Origin: Cephalopachus bancanus
Taxonomy: Eukaryota > Chordata > Mammalia > Primates > Tarsiidae
DNA length: 64,000 nucleotides
NCBI GenBank assembly: GCA_027257055.1
Contig: JAPVLO010000054.1
Span: 806,001 to 870,000 of the forward strand
Direction: 5' to 3'
Below, in pieces: positions 11,531-23,584 of this stretch (position 1 is the first letter of the stretch; every line of letters starts with the position of its first letter). Made by a program: the position numbers and the translations under genes. The notes beneath the pieces are model-generated. The model was not told where the DNA came from. It made no database searches and worked only from the letters and a program-made list of their open reading frames with translations.

Positions 11531-14500
11531 TCTTGAAAAAATAGTTAACATTTAAAAAGTAAAATCAATAATAGAAACATGTATTGAGAGACATTTCTAT
11601 GAATATGTGCAAAATTCCATGAAAGAAAGAAAAAAAAGTAAAAAGAAAGTTCAGTTTCTACCACATAGACTTCTCGGTAGGAGTAGAAGGTGATACATAC
11701 TAGTGAAGTTTATGATGCCATGTAATAGTGTCCAAGCTGAAATTTTGGTTGGTTCACATGTATTTCCTTGTTCTGCTTGATTTCCTCCACACTCAACTTG
11801 TAACCCACTTTTTCTTTGATCTCTTTGAGGATCTTTTTGACTTACATTATGTCTTTTGCTTTTATATGCAGCAAGAACAGATTTACATGAAAATAACAAG
11901 TCTGGGTGTTATCTAACCCTCTTTTCCCATATTTTTCTGGAAGAGATACTGTATTTTTCCCTAATAATTGATAGGAAAAGTCTAAATCGATAGGGATTCT
12001 TTAAGTGCCAATTTTTTTTCTCTTCATTAAATGAAGCTTTACATTCCTTTTCTTATGCGACTTCACATTCGGACACAATGGTGTGAGATTATCATTCCCC
12101 TCCATTTCTACCACAAAAACACTATGTTGAATTTTGTTCTTAAATAATGATTGCTACCACTAGTGGTTTTTATGGTACACATGGGTCAAGCTGCTTTTTG
12201 TCACAATGAATGTGGTAATAGTAGTTATCAAATATAAAAGTGTGCACATTTATTTTTTTAAAATTAGTCTAGAAGAATCTCAGCATCTATAACAGTGATT
12301 CCCATTTATTTCTATTTGAGTATACCTTCTTGAAAAGATGTAAACAATTCAGAAGGACGCATTCAGTTCTAAAAGGTTCTCCTATCCCTTAGTTTTTTGC
12401 TGTCGTTGTTTTTTTTTTTGCTTGCTTTATTTATTACCAGACTCTCTGTTATCTCCCCAATTAATGTGTAGTTTCATTTCAGCCAGAGATATGTAGGAAA
12501 CTTAAATCAATCCTTCTTTGGGTCTCTCATTTCCAGTATCTCCCATTATATTTTTTGTTGTTTTACTATTCACTGTATACTATGACCATATCTTTAGGCT
12601 AACAAACATGAGGGTCTTCCCTATTTCCAAATAAGCTGTTTGCTTTTAACTGTCCACGTCATAGAATTTTCACCTCCCTCATAGAACTGAATGAACTCCT
12701 TGCCAACTAAATGGCTAGTTTTGGACTCCAGTCTTAGCCAGGTAATACTAGAGTATTCAGTAATCTAGAAAGGGTTGTGGAAATAAATGCAAGCAGTTCC
12801 AGACTAGCAGTCCACAGACTTCCTCTGTTCTTAAATAACGCTTCTGCAGTTTTTAAATATTGAATATCATTTTGTTTTTTTGCCCTTGGTTCATTTTCAG
12901 AGCTCCAAAATAATTTCCTTTGACAATTTTTTCCTCCAACTTTATTCTCAATTTTTGTAGAGGAGAATCAGTACCTCATGCCATAAATACAAGAATTCCT
13001 CTATCGATAACTTAATTTTTATATAAAAGTAAGCAATATCTGAATTTATAAACAAGAGGAAAAGAATTTTAAAGAGGGAAATTAGGAAAGTATAAGTAAT
13101 AGATGAGGCATCTGTGGAACCTGAAGTGAAGATGTTTTTCAAGCTAATATATTTTTTAAAGAACAAATATGACATAGGGCAGGTTATAGATACATTTTGG
13201 TTCACATTTTGGTTCACAGGTATGCTCAAGCTTTGAAGATGTTTTCATTTGGTGGAGTCTGGTTTTGGTTCAATCAGTTTCTAGGAATGGATAAAGCACA
13301 CTTGAAAAATTACTGAAAACCCAATGTCCACTCAGAATTTTTTCCCTGTTCCCCAAATCCATAAAGTTCAAGCAGTTAGTAGCATATATTCTCCTTGAAG
13401 ATCTGATAGAAATTAAGTGGGAGGCAGAATCAATGCTAGTAGCTCCAGAAGTGTTCCCTCAAATTTTCTGCACAGAAAATAAATTATTTGAGGAAGAAGA
13501 GCAATTTGCTTGACCCTTATTATATGTTCACACTTCTGGAGAAAATCTTTATTCACTTTATTCTACAAAGTGAATCATGTCAAATGATTCATTTGAGTAA
13601 GCATAATTCTGAAGCTACTGTAGAGTAGCTCTTCCTATGATCTGTGTAAGCATTAAGGTTTGGAAAAGATACGTAAACATGGAAAAATATTCACTATTTT
13701 GCTTGTGGTAGAAAGTACCAGATCAGCCACAAAGATTGTTTAAAAATCGATTCAATGTCTTTCTTCTATTCCAATGAAAGAGACTAAAAACATGTTTATC
13801 AATTTTTGTTGTGTTTATTTCTATCAATGTACACACTGCTGCAAGTTATTGCAAATGCATGTTCACCTCACAGATACAAGCAAACACATGGAAATCTGAA
13901 AACTCTGAGTGCCAAACTATTAATATAATAATTCATATTAAATGTTTAATAGTTCAATTAGTTTCAAATTAATAAATCTTAAAATACATTAAAATATTTG
14001 TAGTCAAATTTTAATGGAAATTCAGATTTTAACTAGGAGTTTGGTAAAAGTGAAATCAGAGACAGGCAGTCTGATTAAATGGTTTTTAATGACTCATCTC
14101 AGCAAAACATAGACATCTATTATATGTATTCCATTAGTCTTGTATATGAGTTATGATTATGGCCATGGAATCTTCTCCCAATGCAAATACTAAAGAAATG
14201 TTCTGTTCTGAAAGTTTTGTATCTTTTGTTACAGTGTGCCAGCAATAACATGTTTTTTTTCCGTTTCAGTCTACAAGTTAGAAAGATCTTGGTCTGCTGA
14301 AAAGGTTACTTTCAGAAGGCAAACTCTCTTCCTTTATCTATCTCACAGTTCATTTGGTATGAAGAAGCTTTGCTAGAAGAACTACATACATATATTTGAA
14401 CTTGCAAAGTGAAGGTCAAAGATTCAATATCTCATGATCAACAACCGAGTATCTTTGTTTGGAGGGTAGGGGAGAGAGCTCACTTTCAAATCTGTGAGTT

Positions 14501-14615
14501 CTAAAAGAAAATATATGCCTTCAAAATGAATGTAAACTTTCAGAATTCCAAAAAGGGCATAAAACTTAATATTCTCTCTTTAATTTATTTTTTATTTTTA
14601 TGTATTATTTGAAGT
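11531..14615. other. Single-copy AT-rich stretch
   Basis: About 3 kb without a recognised repeat. The frame at 11,651-11,899 (minus) has a mixed amino-acid composition and is less low-complexity than others here, but I recognise no domain. A perfect 13-bp tandem duplication (unit CATTTTGGTTCA) is at about 13,191-13,217. Confidence 0.5.
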
Positions 14616-15215
14616 TGTCTAGGGGCCAAGAAAAATCTTCTCCTTTGCCTTCTAAAGTTTCACTGAAAAAAATCAACCCACAAAAGGCAGATAAATACAA
14701 GGAATGACATACAGATTTATTAGCGTGCACAAGGAAGAATCACAGAATGATTGCCCAACCATGCAATGGAGTAAAGACAGTTATATACCCTTTATCTTAA
14801 GGGGGGGGTTGGATAAGGAAGGGTGGGCAATTTAAGAGGGGTGGTAAATGACTTTTAGGGAAATTCAGTGGGCTTCAAAAACATACAGTGGCCTAGGACA
14901 AAGCCTGTTGGTCCCACAACACTGGTTTGTGACAAAAGTGTGTCTAGGTATACTAACAGACTTCAGTCTTACTTGCTGCTAGATGAGTTCAGTTAATGAA
15001 AACTCAAGACAGGACTAGAGGCAATTATTTTCTCCTTTTGCAGGTCTGGACTTTAGGCAAATAAGGGAACGTCAGAGAACAACTTCATCCTGTGCTGAGG
15101 AAGGGACAAAGGATTGAGATACAGTTAGAGGGATATGGTCAGAGAAAATTTGAAGCACCATATTTTGTGGGTATTTATGTCTGGAGTCCCAATAGCTATA
15201 TAATTCAAAATTGTA
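14616..15215. repeat. Probable interspersed repeat, unidentified (LTR-like?)
   Basis: About 600 bp of more GC-balanced sequence inside an AT-rich stretch. It starts near TGTCTAGGGGCCAAGAAAAA and includes CACAAAAGGCAGATAAATAC, GATTTATTAGCGTGCACAAG (antisense AATAAA) and a poly-G run at 14,801-14,808. The layout resembles LTRs of old endogenous retroviruses but I cannot name a family or prove the ends. It has no coding capacity. Confidence 0.4.
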
Positions 15216-17355
15216 CTGCAAAATACATTACTTCTGCCCTTAATACATAACTAACAATGAAAAAAAGTCTAATTTTTTAAATTAAAATTTATTTTATGTT
15301 GCAATGAACCATATCTCTTGTGGGGAAAATATATACATTTAGAGAGCTTAAGTTGTAACAGAAATCTAGCTAGAGTCATTAAAAACAATTTAAGAATAGG
15401 ACCAGGCTGTATTTTATAAAATGAAATGAATCACGCCAAAAGATACATAATGACTATTTCATGGTGGTAGGACAGTAGAAAAGAATAATGCCTATTTCAA
15501 GATTATCTTACATTCTCTAGGACATACAGAGTTAACACACTTTATATATATTAGTATATGCGCTAAATTACTTTCACAGAATACTTTCTCCACTAAATAT
15601 TCTCTTAAATTGTATACTAAATGTTATATAATTTAAAATTATCTGTAGTCCTGTATATCCATTTGAATTAAAAATAGATTCATATTTTACTTTTTAAATT
15701 CAGATTTATAAACAGAGGCCTCAGACAGACAAGTGACTTACCTTACCATTCATATTGCTGACAATAACAAGGTCAGGAAGTGTTTGGTCTTGATGATTTT
15801 GCAGTAACAAAATTATTGCCATTGTGTTGGTAGCACATTCTGTTCCATTTATGCACAGAGCACCATTTAAAAATAATTTATTTTTGTTGAATGAGAATTT
15901 TTTTATCATTTATTTATTTATTTAAGTGTTTAAGTTTTTTGGAAAAAAAGTAGGTAACCAGGCAGCCTCAGTGGATACAACTCAGGGATGTATGAAACAG
16001 GATTTCTAGGAATGAAACTTGACCAGATGGCTAATTATGATAAATACTAATGCCTTACTCAAATATGTTTTCACATATTACTTTTGCAAGCTTAATGTAA
16101 AGGTTATTTTAAAGCAATCTTGCTTTCATACAAGACAGTCCTAATTCCCCAGACTAGTTATATAGATTGTAACAGGAGAAAAAATAAGACAATTCCTTTC
16201 AACATTAAGACTAAAAGGAGAAGACTTCATTTTTTTCACAACTAAGTTATTTCTTAGCATATCAACAATTGAATAGGTATTTGTCATAATGATGATTTAT
16301 TATAATTTATATAATAAGGGTGCATTAAAATGCAAGCAGAGTACCAGGGAAATACTTGGTCATCTATAGAGTGAGCTAAAAAATAGTAGTTAAATTTGCT
16401 TTGGCATCCACTTTTGAGAGAAAAAAAATAACATTCCATTAAATTGGCACAGGGCTGGTTAATGTCTGTTTAAAACAATAAGAAATTTTAAACCTGTTGA
16501 TATCTTTCTTTCTACCATCCACCATTGAAATTAAAATGCAACTCAAGGTTAAAGGATATATTGGAACCCAAACTGAGATGAAGGGAAGCCAATTTGGTGT
16601 CATACATATCATGAATCCTCCCATTTTCCTCTGTTTCTTTCAAGAGAATATGAGGCTCAATAGACCAGCATGAAATGTTGCTACTTCTGAATGATACAGC
16701 ATTACTCCACAGTGTCTAAAATAGAAAATGTTCTTGAGCTACTTATTAAAGATAGTAAAAAGTAGCAGATTGGAAGGATGTGAGAGACAACAAAAGAGGT
16801 TCAAGAATGAAGACTGAATTGATTTAAAAGTAGTTGTTTCTACAATGAATAAAGCTAGTTGAATCTTCAAAGCATTAGAATTCAATGTTGTCCAACAATA
16901 TAAAATACATAGTTCTGCATTACATTCTTTTATCTAAGCTTTCTGGCATGTGTAGATTTTTTCTTAATTTCTTAACCATGAAGCCATTACTACAACTTAA
17001 TAAACTTTTGCATATATATTTAGTATTTTTTGCACAAACTATCACCATTTGAGTTTTAATATCCAGAGAAGGAAGCATTTGATTTGCTATTATAATCTCT
17101 CTGACCTTTGATTTATGTAGAATCTACCTATTAAACATATCTTGAAACCATTTGCTTCCCTCCATCTCAACTGCTGCCATCCACAGCATCCTCATTTCGC
17201 TGATAGAAGATTATCATGGCTTTAAAAATATAGGCAATATATCATATAAGTATATATAGTTACATATATAACATATAAAATAAATTTATACCAAAATAAA
17301 TTATATATAAATTATTGTATTTATTAATGCACAGGAATATATTTATTAAAACTTC
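15216..17355. other. Single-copy AT-rich stretch
   Basis: No gene or repeat family recognised in about 2.1 kb. The short frames here have no protein signature. Confidence 0.5.
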
Positions 17356-17830
17356 CATTCACAAATTCATTCTTACACAACTGGCAGAGTGGTTTTTAAA
17401 AAACATATATCTCAGTTCATGTCATACACAAGCACAAATAATTTAAAGACTTACTTCTGCATTCATCATCATCATCATCGTCATTGTTGAGAGTAATAAT
17501 AATAATACATTAAGCTAAACAGATCCCTCTTTGATCTCACTCTGTTGTTATCTCCATCCTAACCTTGGGCTACTTCCCTGCTTGTGCCAGACCCTGTCTT
17601 TTCTCACTTCTCTAAAATATCAAGCATACCCCTGCTGTAAGACCTTCTCATATTTGTTTTTTTATGTCATAATTGCACGATTGCTCTTCTTGAACTTTTT
17701 ATTTTCTGTGTCCTTATTCTTCATATTATAGACTAGATATCATCACTTCAAGGAAGACTTCTCTGACTCATTTAGCATCTATGGCAGAAATGTAATTATT
17801 TTTTCATAAAATTTACTATAATTGTAAACA
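17356..17830 (+). mobile_element. L2 LINE 3' fragment
   Basis: The order of words fits the end of L2: GAGTGGTTTTTAAAAAACAT, ATCTCAGTTCATGTCATACA, AGACTTACTTCTGCATTC, GATCTCACTCTGTTGTTATC, TGACTCATTTAGC and GGAAGACTTCTCTGACTC. These correspond to the L2 blocks for 'gtgatccttttaaaac', 'cagatcatgtcactcc' and 'gaggccttccctgacc'. A small CAT repeat (17,466-17,480) and AAT runs interrupt it. Confidence 0.7.
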
Positions 17831-18872
17831 TTATATACATTTTAATACATTTTCATTTTGTGATCCTAACCATGAACCTAAAAATTTTTATTTTTCTCAT
17901 TTTCCTTTATTCACAAAGTCCAGAATATCAAACATAGAGAATTAGAAATGTTCGTGACCTAGTGGAAAAACTAGAAATCAGAACAAATAAAGACTGAATG
18001 CTTTTTGAAGTATTTTTTTTAAGTCAAAAGAAAGTCATTCTAAATCTAGTAAATTTAGCCTCATATATCTGCTATTCTTGTCTGCCACATGTAAAATAAG
18101 GTTGTTTGTAATAAAAATGGTAAGTATAACATTTTGATATAATTATTCATTTTATAATATTTTATAGTTTTGATCTTTTTATAATAACATTATCTATAGA
18201 TCTTTTAAAACTCTGGGCAAAACCCTTGTTCCTTTTTTATTGCTTATTTGATTAATTTTTTATTTGTTGTTGGTTTAGTTTGAATTAGTTTTTGTTATTT
18301 TTTCTGGCATTTACAATGACTTTAAAAATACATCACACATAGTTAACATTGAAAAATGAGTGCCATAGTAGAACATGCCAAGACTTTTCAAAAAACTGTC
18401 AAGAACACAAGGAGGTATTTTAGTAGGTGTGTGGCTTAAAATGTTTGAAATGCTTACTAATTAGGCAAGTGAGATAAATAGTTTGTTTTACAAGCTTTTT
18501 TCTTTTATGGTGCACATGTGTACTAATGAATTATTTCAGGTAAACTCTTCCTTTTGCTAATATTATAGTGGTTACAATATAATATATAATATGATAATAA
18601 TAATTTGCAAAGGGAAAAGTTTTTTGTCAAATATTTAGCTCCCAAGTTACAAAATATCTTCACCAAAGTACAACTTAACTAAATTTAAGGCATTGAAAAT
18701 GATAATTTTATGACTTTTGGAGACAGAGCCCTGATATGATATGGAAAAATCCTTTTCCTCATGTTACCATTATTTTTGTATCTAGCCAGTTATTGGTGTA
18801 CATGTTTTGTAATTGTATCATAATTTTTTATTCATTATTATGAATTGCTTGTTTTTTTAATGTTAAAATCTT
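17831..18872. other. AT-rich single-copy stretch upstream of L1 E
   Basis: No feature recognised. It ends in CTT|AAAAATG, the L1 endonuclease target that begins the target-site duplication of the next element. Confidence 0.5.
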
Positions 18873-18996
18873 AAAAATGAATTTTGAGAAAAATATTTTA
18901 GAATCAGATGAATGATTACCCTCCCTGTCTTTTATGTATGCTTTGTAGATAAGGGAAATAAAAATGTATTACACGTGCTTGTTAAAGCTAAAGATA
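18873..18996 (+). repeat. Left copy of a ~120-bp target-site duplication
   Basis: This segment and 22,718-22,838 are about 92% identical over some 120 bp and lie exactly on the two sides of L1 element E. Differences are about nine substitutions and one indel. It begins after TT|AAAA, the preferred L1 endonuclease nick. Confidence 0.9.
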
Positions 18997-19014
18997 GCTT
19001 GGGACTTTAATACC

Positions 19015-22000
19015 CCACTCACAACCTTAGACAGATCATCAGAATAAAAAATTAGCTCTGAGATCTGGAACTTAAATGTGACTCTTGACCAAATGAACTT
19101 AATTGATACCTACAGAACACTCCACCCAACAACCACAGAATATACATTCTACTCATCACCGCATAGAGCATACTCTAAGATCAACCATATCTTTGGCCCT
19201 AAATCAAGCATAAACAAATTTCAAAAGGTTGAAATTTTGCCATGCAACTTCTCAAACCACAGTGGAATAAAAATAAATATCAACACAAACAAGGTTCCCC
19301 CAAACCCACAAAGACATGGAACACTAAACAGCATGATGGTAAACAACTCCCAGGTCAACACAGAAATCAAAAACAGAGATTAAAAGATACCTGGAAGCAA
19401 ATGAACACGAAGAAACATCTTGCCAAATAATCTCTGGGATGCCATGAAAACTGTAGTAAGAGGGGAATTCATATCTCTACAAACGCACATGAAGAAAATG
19501 GAAGGATCACAAATAAACAGCCTAACAGTCATCTAAAGAAACTGGAAAAGCAAGACCAACAAAACCCTAACTTCAGTAAAAGAATCCAGATCACCAAAAT
19601 AAAAGCCCAAATCCAGGACATAGGAGACAAAAAGGATACAAAAAATCAATGAAACAAAAAGCTGGTTCCTTGAAAGGATCAATAAGAATGATGGTCCCCT
19701 AGCTAGACTGACCAAGAAAAATAGAGAAAAAGCCCAAATAAACACAATCAGAAACACAAAAGAAGAAGTCACATCTCATCCTGAAGAAATACAAAAGATC
19801 ATTAGACACTATTATGAAGACTTGTATGGAAACAAACTTGAAAACCTTAAGGAAATGGAGGACTTTCTGAAATCACACAACCTGCCTAGGTTGAAATAAG
19901 AAGAAATCGAGACCCTAAATAGACCAATAACAATCGAGGACATTGACTATGTCATAAGGAAACTACCTGCAAAAAAAAAAAAAGTCTTGAACCAGATGAC
20001 TTTCCAGCAGAATTCTATAAGACATATACGGAGGAACTGATACCAATCCTACTGAAAGTATTCCAGGAAATTGAGAAAGATGGAGCTCTCCCCAAATCAT
20101 TTTATGAAGCTAACATCACATTGATACCCAAGCCAGGTAAAGACCCAACAAAGAAAGAGAACTATAGGTCAATATCTTTGATGAACATAGATGCTCAAAT
20201 TCTCAACAAGATCCTAGCAAACTGGATTCAACAACACATCTCAAAAATCATCCATCATTACCAAGTAGGCTTCATCCCTGGGATGCAAGGCTGGTTCAAC
20301 ATTCGTATAACCATAAATGTAATTAAATACATCAACAGATATAAAAACAAAAACCACATGATTATATCATTAGATGCAGAGAAAGCTTTTGATAAAATCC
20401 AACAACTCTTGTTGATAAAAACCCTCGAACATCTAGGCATACATGGAACATACCTCAAAATAGTAAAAGCCATCTACAGGAAACCCACAGCCAGCATATT
20501 CCTAAACAGACAAAAATTGGAACCATTTTCCCTGAAAATTGTAACAAGGATGCCCACTCTCTCCCCTCCTGTTCAATAAAGTTATGGAAGTCCTGGCTAG
20601 AGCAATCAGAGAAGAGAAGGTGATCAAGGGTATCCAAATAGGAAAAGAGGAAGTCAAATTATCTCTCTTTGCAGATGACATGATTATATACCTTGAAAAC
20701 CCAAGACAGTCTGTCAAAAACTTCCTTGCACTGATAAAGAACTTTGGCAAGGTCTCAGGGTATAAAATAAATGTGCAAAAAACAATCACATTTCTTTGCA
20801 CCAATAATAAACAAACAGAAACCCAAATAAAAAGCACAATTCCAGCTGGCTTGTTGGCTCAGCTTGTAATCCTGCACCTTGGGAGGCTGAGGTGAGTGGA
20901 TTGCCTGAGCCCGCGGGTTCAAGACCTGCCTGGGCAACTTGGTGAGACCTCATCTCTACAACAAATCAAAAAATTAGCCGGGTGTGGTAGCGCATGCCTG
21001 TAATTCCAGCTACTTGGAAGGCTGAATCAGAAGGATAGCCGGAGCCCAGCAGGTCGAGGCTGCGGTGACTGGGAGAGGCCACTGCACTCCAGTCTCAGTG
21101 ACAGAGTGAGATTCCAACTCAAAAAAAAAAAAAAAAAGCACAATCCCATTGCCAATAGCCACACACCAAAAAAGAAATACCTTTCATTTTCCTAACAAGA
21201 GATATAAAAGACCTTTACAATGAAAACTACAAAACACCGCTCAAATAAATCAAAGACAACACAAACAAGTGGGAAAAATATCCCATGCTCATGGATTGGA
21301 AGAATTGTTAAGATGTCCATCTTTCCTAAGGCAATCTACAGATTTAATGCAATACCCTTCAAATTACCAGCAAAATTCTTCTCAGATCTTGAAAAAACAA
21401 TACAGGAATTCATATGGAAACACAAATGACCAAGAATAGTCAGAACAATTCTCAGCAAAAAAAAAAGCAGGAGGTATCACACTACCAGACTTTAAACTTT
21501 ACTATAAAGCTACAATAATCGAAACAGCCTTGTATTGGTACAAGAACAGGCATAGAGACCAATGAAATAGAATTGAGATTCCAGAAACAAAACCTCATTT
21601 CTCAACCAATTCATCTTCAACAAAGCCTCTAACCACCAACCACTGGGGAGAGGAGAACCTATTCAGTAATGGTGCTGGGAAAACTGACTGACCACATGCA
21701 GAAGATTCAAACAGGACCCCTATCATCCCCATGCACAAAATTAACTCTAAATGGATCATAGATCTAAATATAAAACCTCAAACCATGAGAACTTTAGAAA
21801 ATGCGGGACACACCCTTATGGATGTTGGAACTGGCATCCAATTCCTGAGCAAAACCTGAATGCAGAGGCCATAAGAGATAAGATAGACAAGTGGGGGCTC
21901 ATTAAACTGAAAAGCTTCTGCAAAGCCAAAGAAACCATCAAGAGAGCAGGGAGACAATCCACAGACTGGGAAAAAACATTTGCCAACTCCATGTCTGACA

Positions 22001-22485
22001 AAGGCCTTGCATCAAGTATCTACAAGGAACTCAAACATGCTGAAAAGAAAAAAAAACACACAACCCCATTACAAAGTGGACAAAAGATATGAATAGACAC
22101 TTCTCAAAAGAAGACATATGAGCAGCCAACAGATACATGAAAAAATGTTCAGCTTCACTAGTCATCAAGGAGATGCAAAGTAAAACTACACTGAGATACC
22201 ACCTAACTCAATCAGAACGGCCATCATCAGTACCTCAAAAAATAACAGATCGCAGCATTGTTCACAATAGCAAGATCGTGGAACCAACTGTACTGTTCAT
22301 CAAAAGAGGACTGGGTTAAAAAAATGTGGTACATATACACGATGGAATATTATGCAGCCATAAAAAAGGACAAAATCATGAATTTTGCAGCAACTTGGAT
22401 GGAATTAGAGTTTATAACACTGAGTAATCTTTCACAGAAACAAAAATCTGAGTATCACATGTTCTTACTCGTAAATGGACCTTGA
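19015..22485 (+). pseudogene. L1 ORF2 pseudogene (partial endonuclease, reverse transcriptase)
   Basis: ORF2p is the L1 endonuclease and reverse transcriptase that carries out target-primed reverse transcription. Here frames are broken but landmarks remain in order: the endonuclease C-terminal part with SPHRAYSKINHI at 19,078-19,383 (where active copies have a SKIDHI motif, so the Asp is changed to Asn), the reverse transcriptase motif [15 protein letters not shown] inside 20,121-20,579, a frameshift at motif B (TRMPTLSPP instead of the TRQGCPLSP form), and motif [16 protein letters not shown] in 20,584-20,895. An Alu then splits the ORF. The segment 21,220-22,485 carries the remaining thumb and C-terminal parts. 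The frameshift, the Alu and a 205-bp deletion make it nonfunctional. Confidence 0.93.
20829..21147 (+). mobile_element. Alu SINE inserted in L1 E, with target-site duplication
   Basis: A dimeric Alu (about 20,844-21,132) with an A17 tail. It keeps CCTGGGCAACTTGGTGAGAC, so it belongs to the older group without the 5-bp deletion. AAAAGCACAATTCC before it and AAAAGCACAATCCC after it form the target-site duplication. It inserted into the reverse transcriptase region of L1 E and is therefore younger than that L1. Confidence 0.96.
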
Positions 22486-22537
22486 ACAACTACTGTAATA
22501 CTATAAGAAAAGGATTGACAGTGGCAGGAAACAATGT

Positions 22538-22564
22538 GGGGGGCAGGGAGGGGCAGGGAGGCAG
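22538..22564 (+). other. G-quadruplex motif in L1 3'UTR
   Basis: Four or more runs of at least three G with short loops (GGGGGGCAGGGAGGGGCAGG followed by GAGG). L1 3'UTRs are known to carry a G-rich polypurine tract able to form G-quadruplexes. Corresponding G-rich stretches occur on the minus strand of elements B (37,391-37,415) and C (about 55,918-55,945). Confidence 0.8.
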
Positions 22565-22717
22565 GATTAACGGTAACTACTGTCTGGGGAAGAGCGATGT
22601 ACCCCATCTACAAGGATACCTGCACAATGAATATTTGTATACCTAACCCTTAACTGTACCACAGGATTTTAAAATAAATATATACATAATTTTAAAAAAT
22701 AAATTAAATAAATAAAT

Positions 22718-22838
22718 AAAATTGATTTTGAGAAAAATATTTTAGAATGAGATGAATGATTACACTGCCTGTCTTTATGTGTGCTCTGTAGCTAAGGGAA
22801 ATAAAAATGTATTACATGTGCTTGTTAAATGTAAAGAT
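22718..22838 (+). repeat. Right copy of the ~120-bp target-site duplication
   Basis: This is the partner of 18,873-18,996. It starts directly after the A-rich tail of L1 E with AAAATTGATTTTGAG and ends near TTGTTAAATGTAAAGATA. Confidence 0.9.
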
Positions 22839-23584
22839 ATATTTTCCACATTCTGTTTACAAGCTTATAATTATTTTCCAGTTTCTTTCCAAGATTATTT
22901 TAGATGTTAAGAAACTGACATATTAAGAAAATATTTTAAAATCATTAACTTAATTTATTGTTGTTTCTTTATAAGCTCCCATAACTAGCTCATAATTAGT
23001 TTTATTTTTTAGCTATGAGATGAAATTACCTAAACTTATCTAAAACAGATGAAATTCCCTGCTGAAAATTACTGACAGATGCTAGTACTGCATTATTAGT
23101 GCCATGGAGACCATATGGTTCAGTAGAGAAAACATATGACTGTAGTTAAGATCTGGGCTACATAAGACTGTAGTTAAGATCTTTACTATAATTAACACTG
23201 TGACTATAAGGCAATATTTTTACCTTTCTGTATCAGAATAATGTTGCTATTACTTTTGTCGTTACTATAAATATCCTCTATGAGCAGCACCAGTATGGAT
23301 TAAATCAATATCACATTGGCACTGGATAGTCTAGATGTGAGACCTGGAGAAAAGCTTCTGGACTATGGGTCGGACATCCTCCAATGCCTAACTAATAACA
23401 TCAGACAGTCCTGGGAAGCTCTCACTACACCTTCAGGCAGCCCTAATAAAGGTTGAGGAAGAACCCAACAGACCCTAGGAAGCCTGTGAATGAAATTTCC
23501 ATGCCTACAGGTCTAAATTTTATATCCCACACCCTCAGATAACAGCACCAGACTAAATTAGAAGCCTCAACATAATAAACATAT
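22839..23584. other. Single-copy stretch with a less AT-rich patch
   Basis: No gene recognised. GACTGTAGTTAAGATCT occurs twice (23,138 and 23,166), a local 28-bp tandem duplication. The part 23,280-23,575 is richer in GC and may be an unrecognised old repeat. Confidence 0.5.

Larger units (their letters stand above)
18997..22717 (+). mobile_element. 5'-truncated L1 (element E), interrupted by an Alu
   Basis: The element starts inside the ORF2 endonuclease domain, runs through the reverse transcriptase and C-terminal domain, and ends in a 3'UTR with a G-rich tract (22,538) and an A/T-rich tail of TAAATAAATAAATAAA type. It lacks the 5'UTR, ORF1 and the first part of ORF2, so it could not transpose by itself. 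An Alu sits at 20,844-21,132. Compared with element C, about 205 bp are missing at about 22,250, removing much of the Cys-rich domain. Long flanking duplications prove insertion as a unit. Confidence 0.95.

Noticed and set aside
11651..11899. Minus-strand open frame of 82 codons with mixed, protein-like composition
   Set aside because: I see no domain, no paralogous copy in the window, no A-tail and no gene context. It could be a very old retrocopy, but nothing supports it beyond composition.
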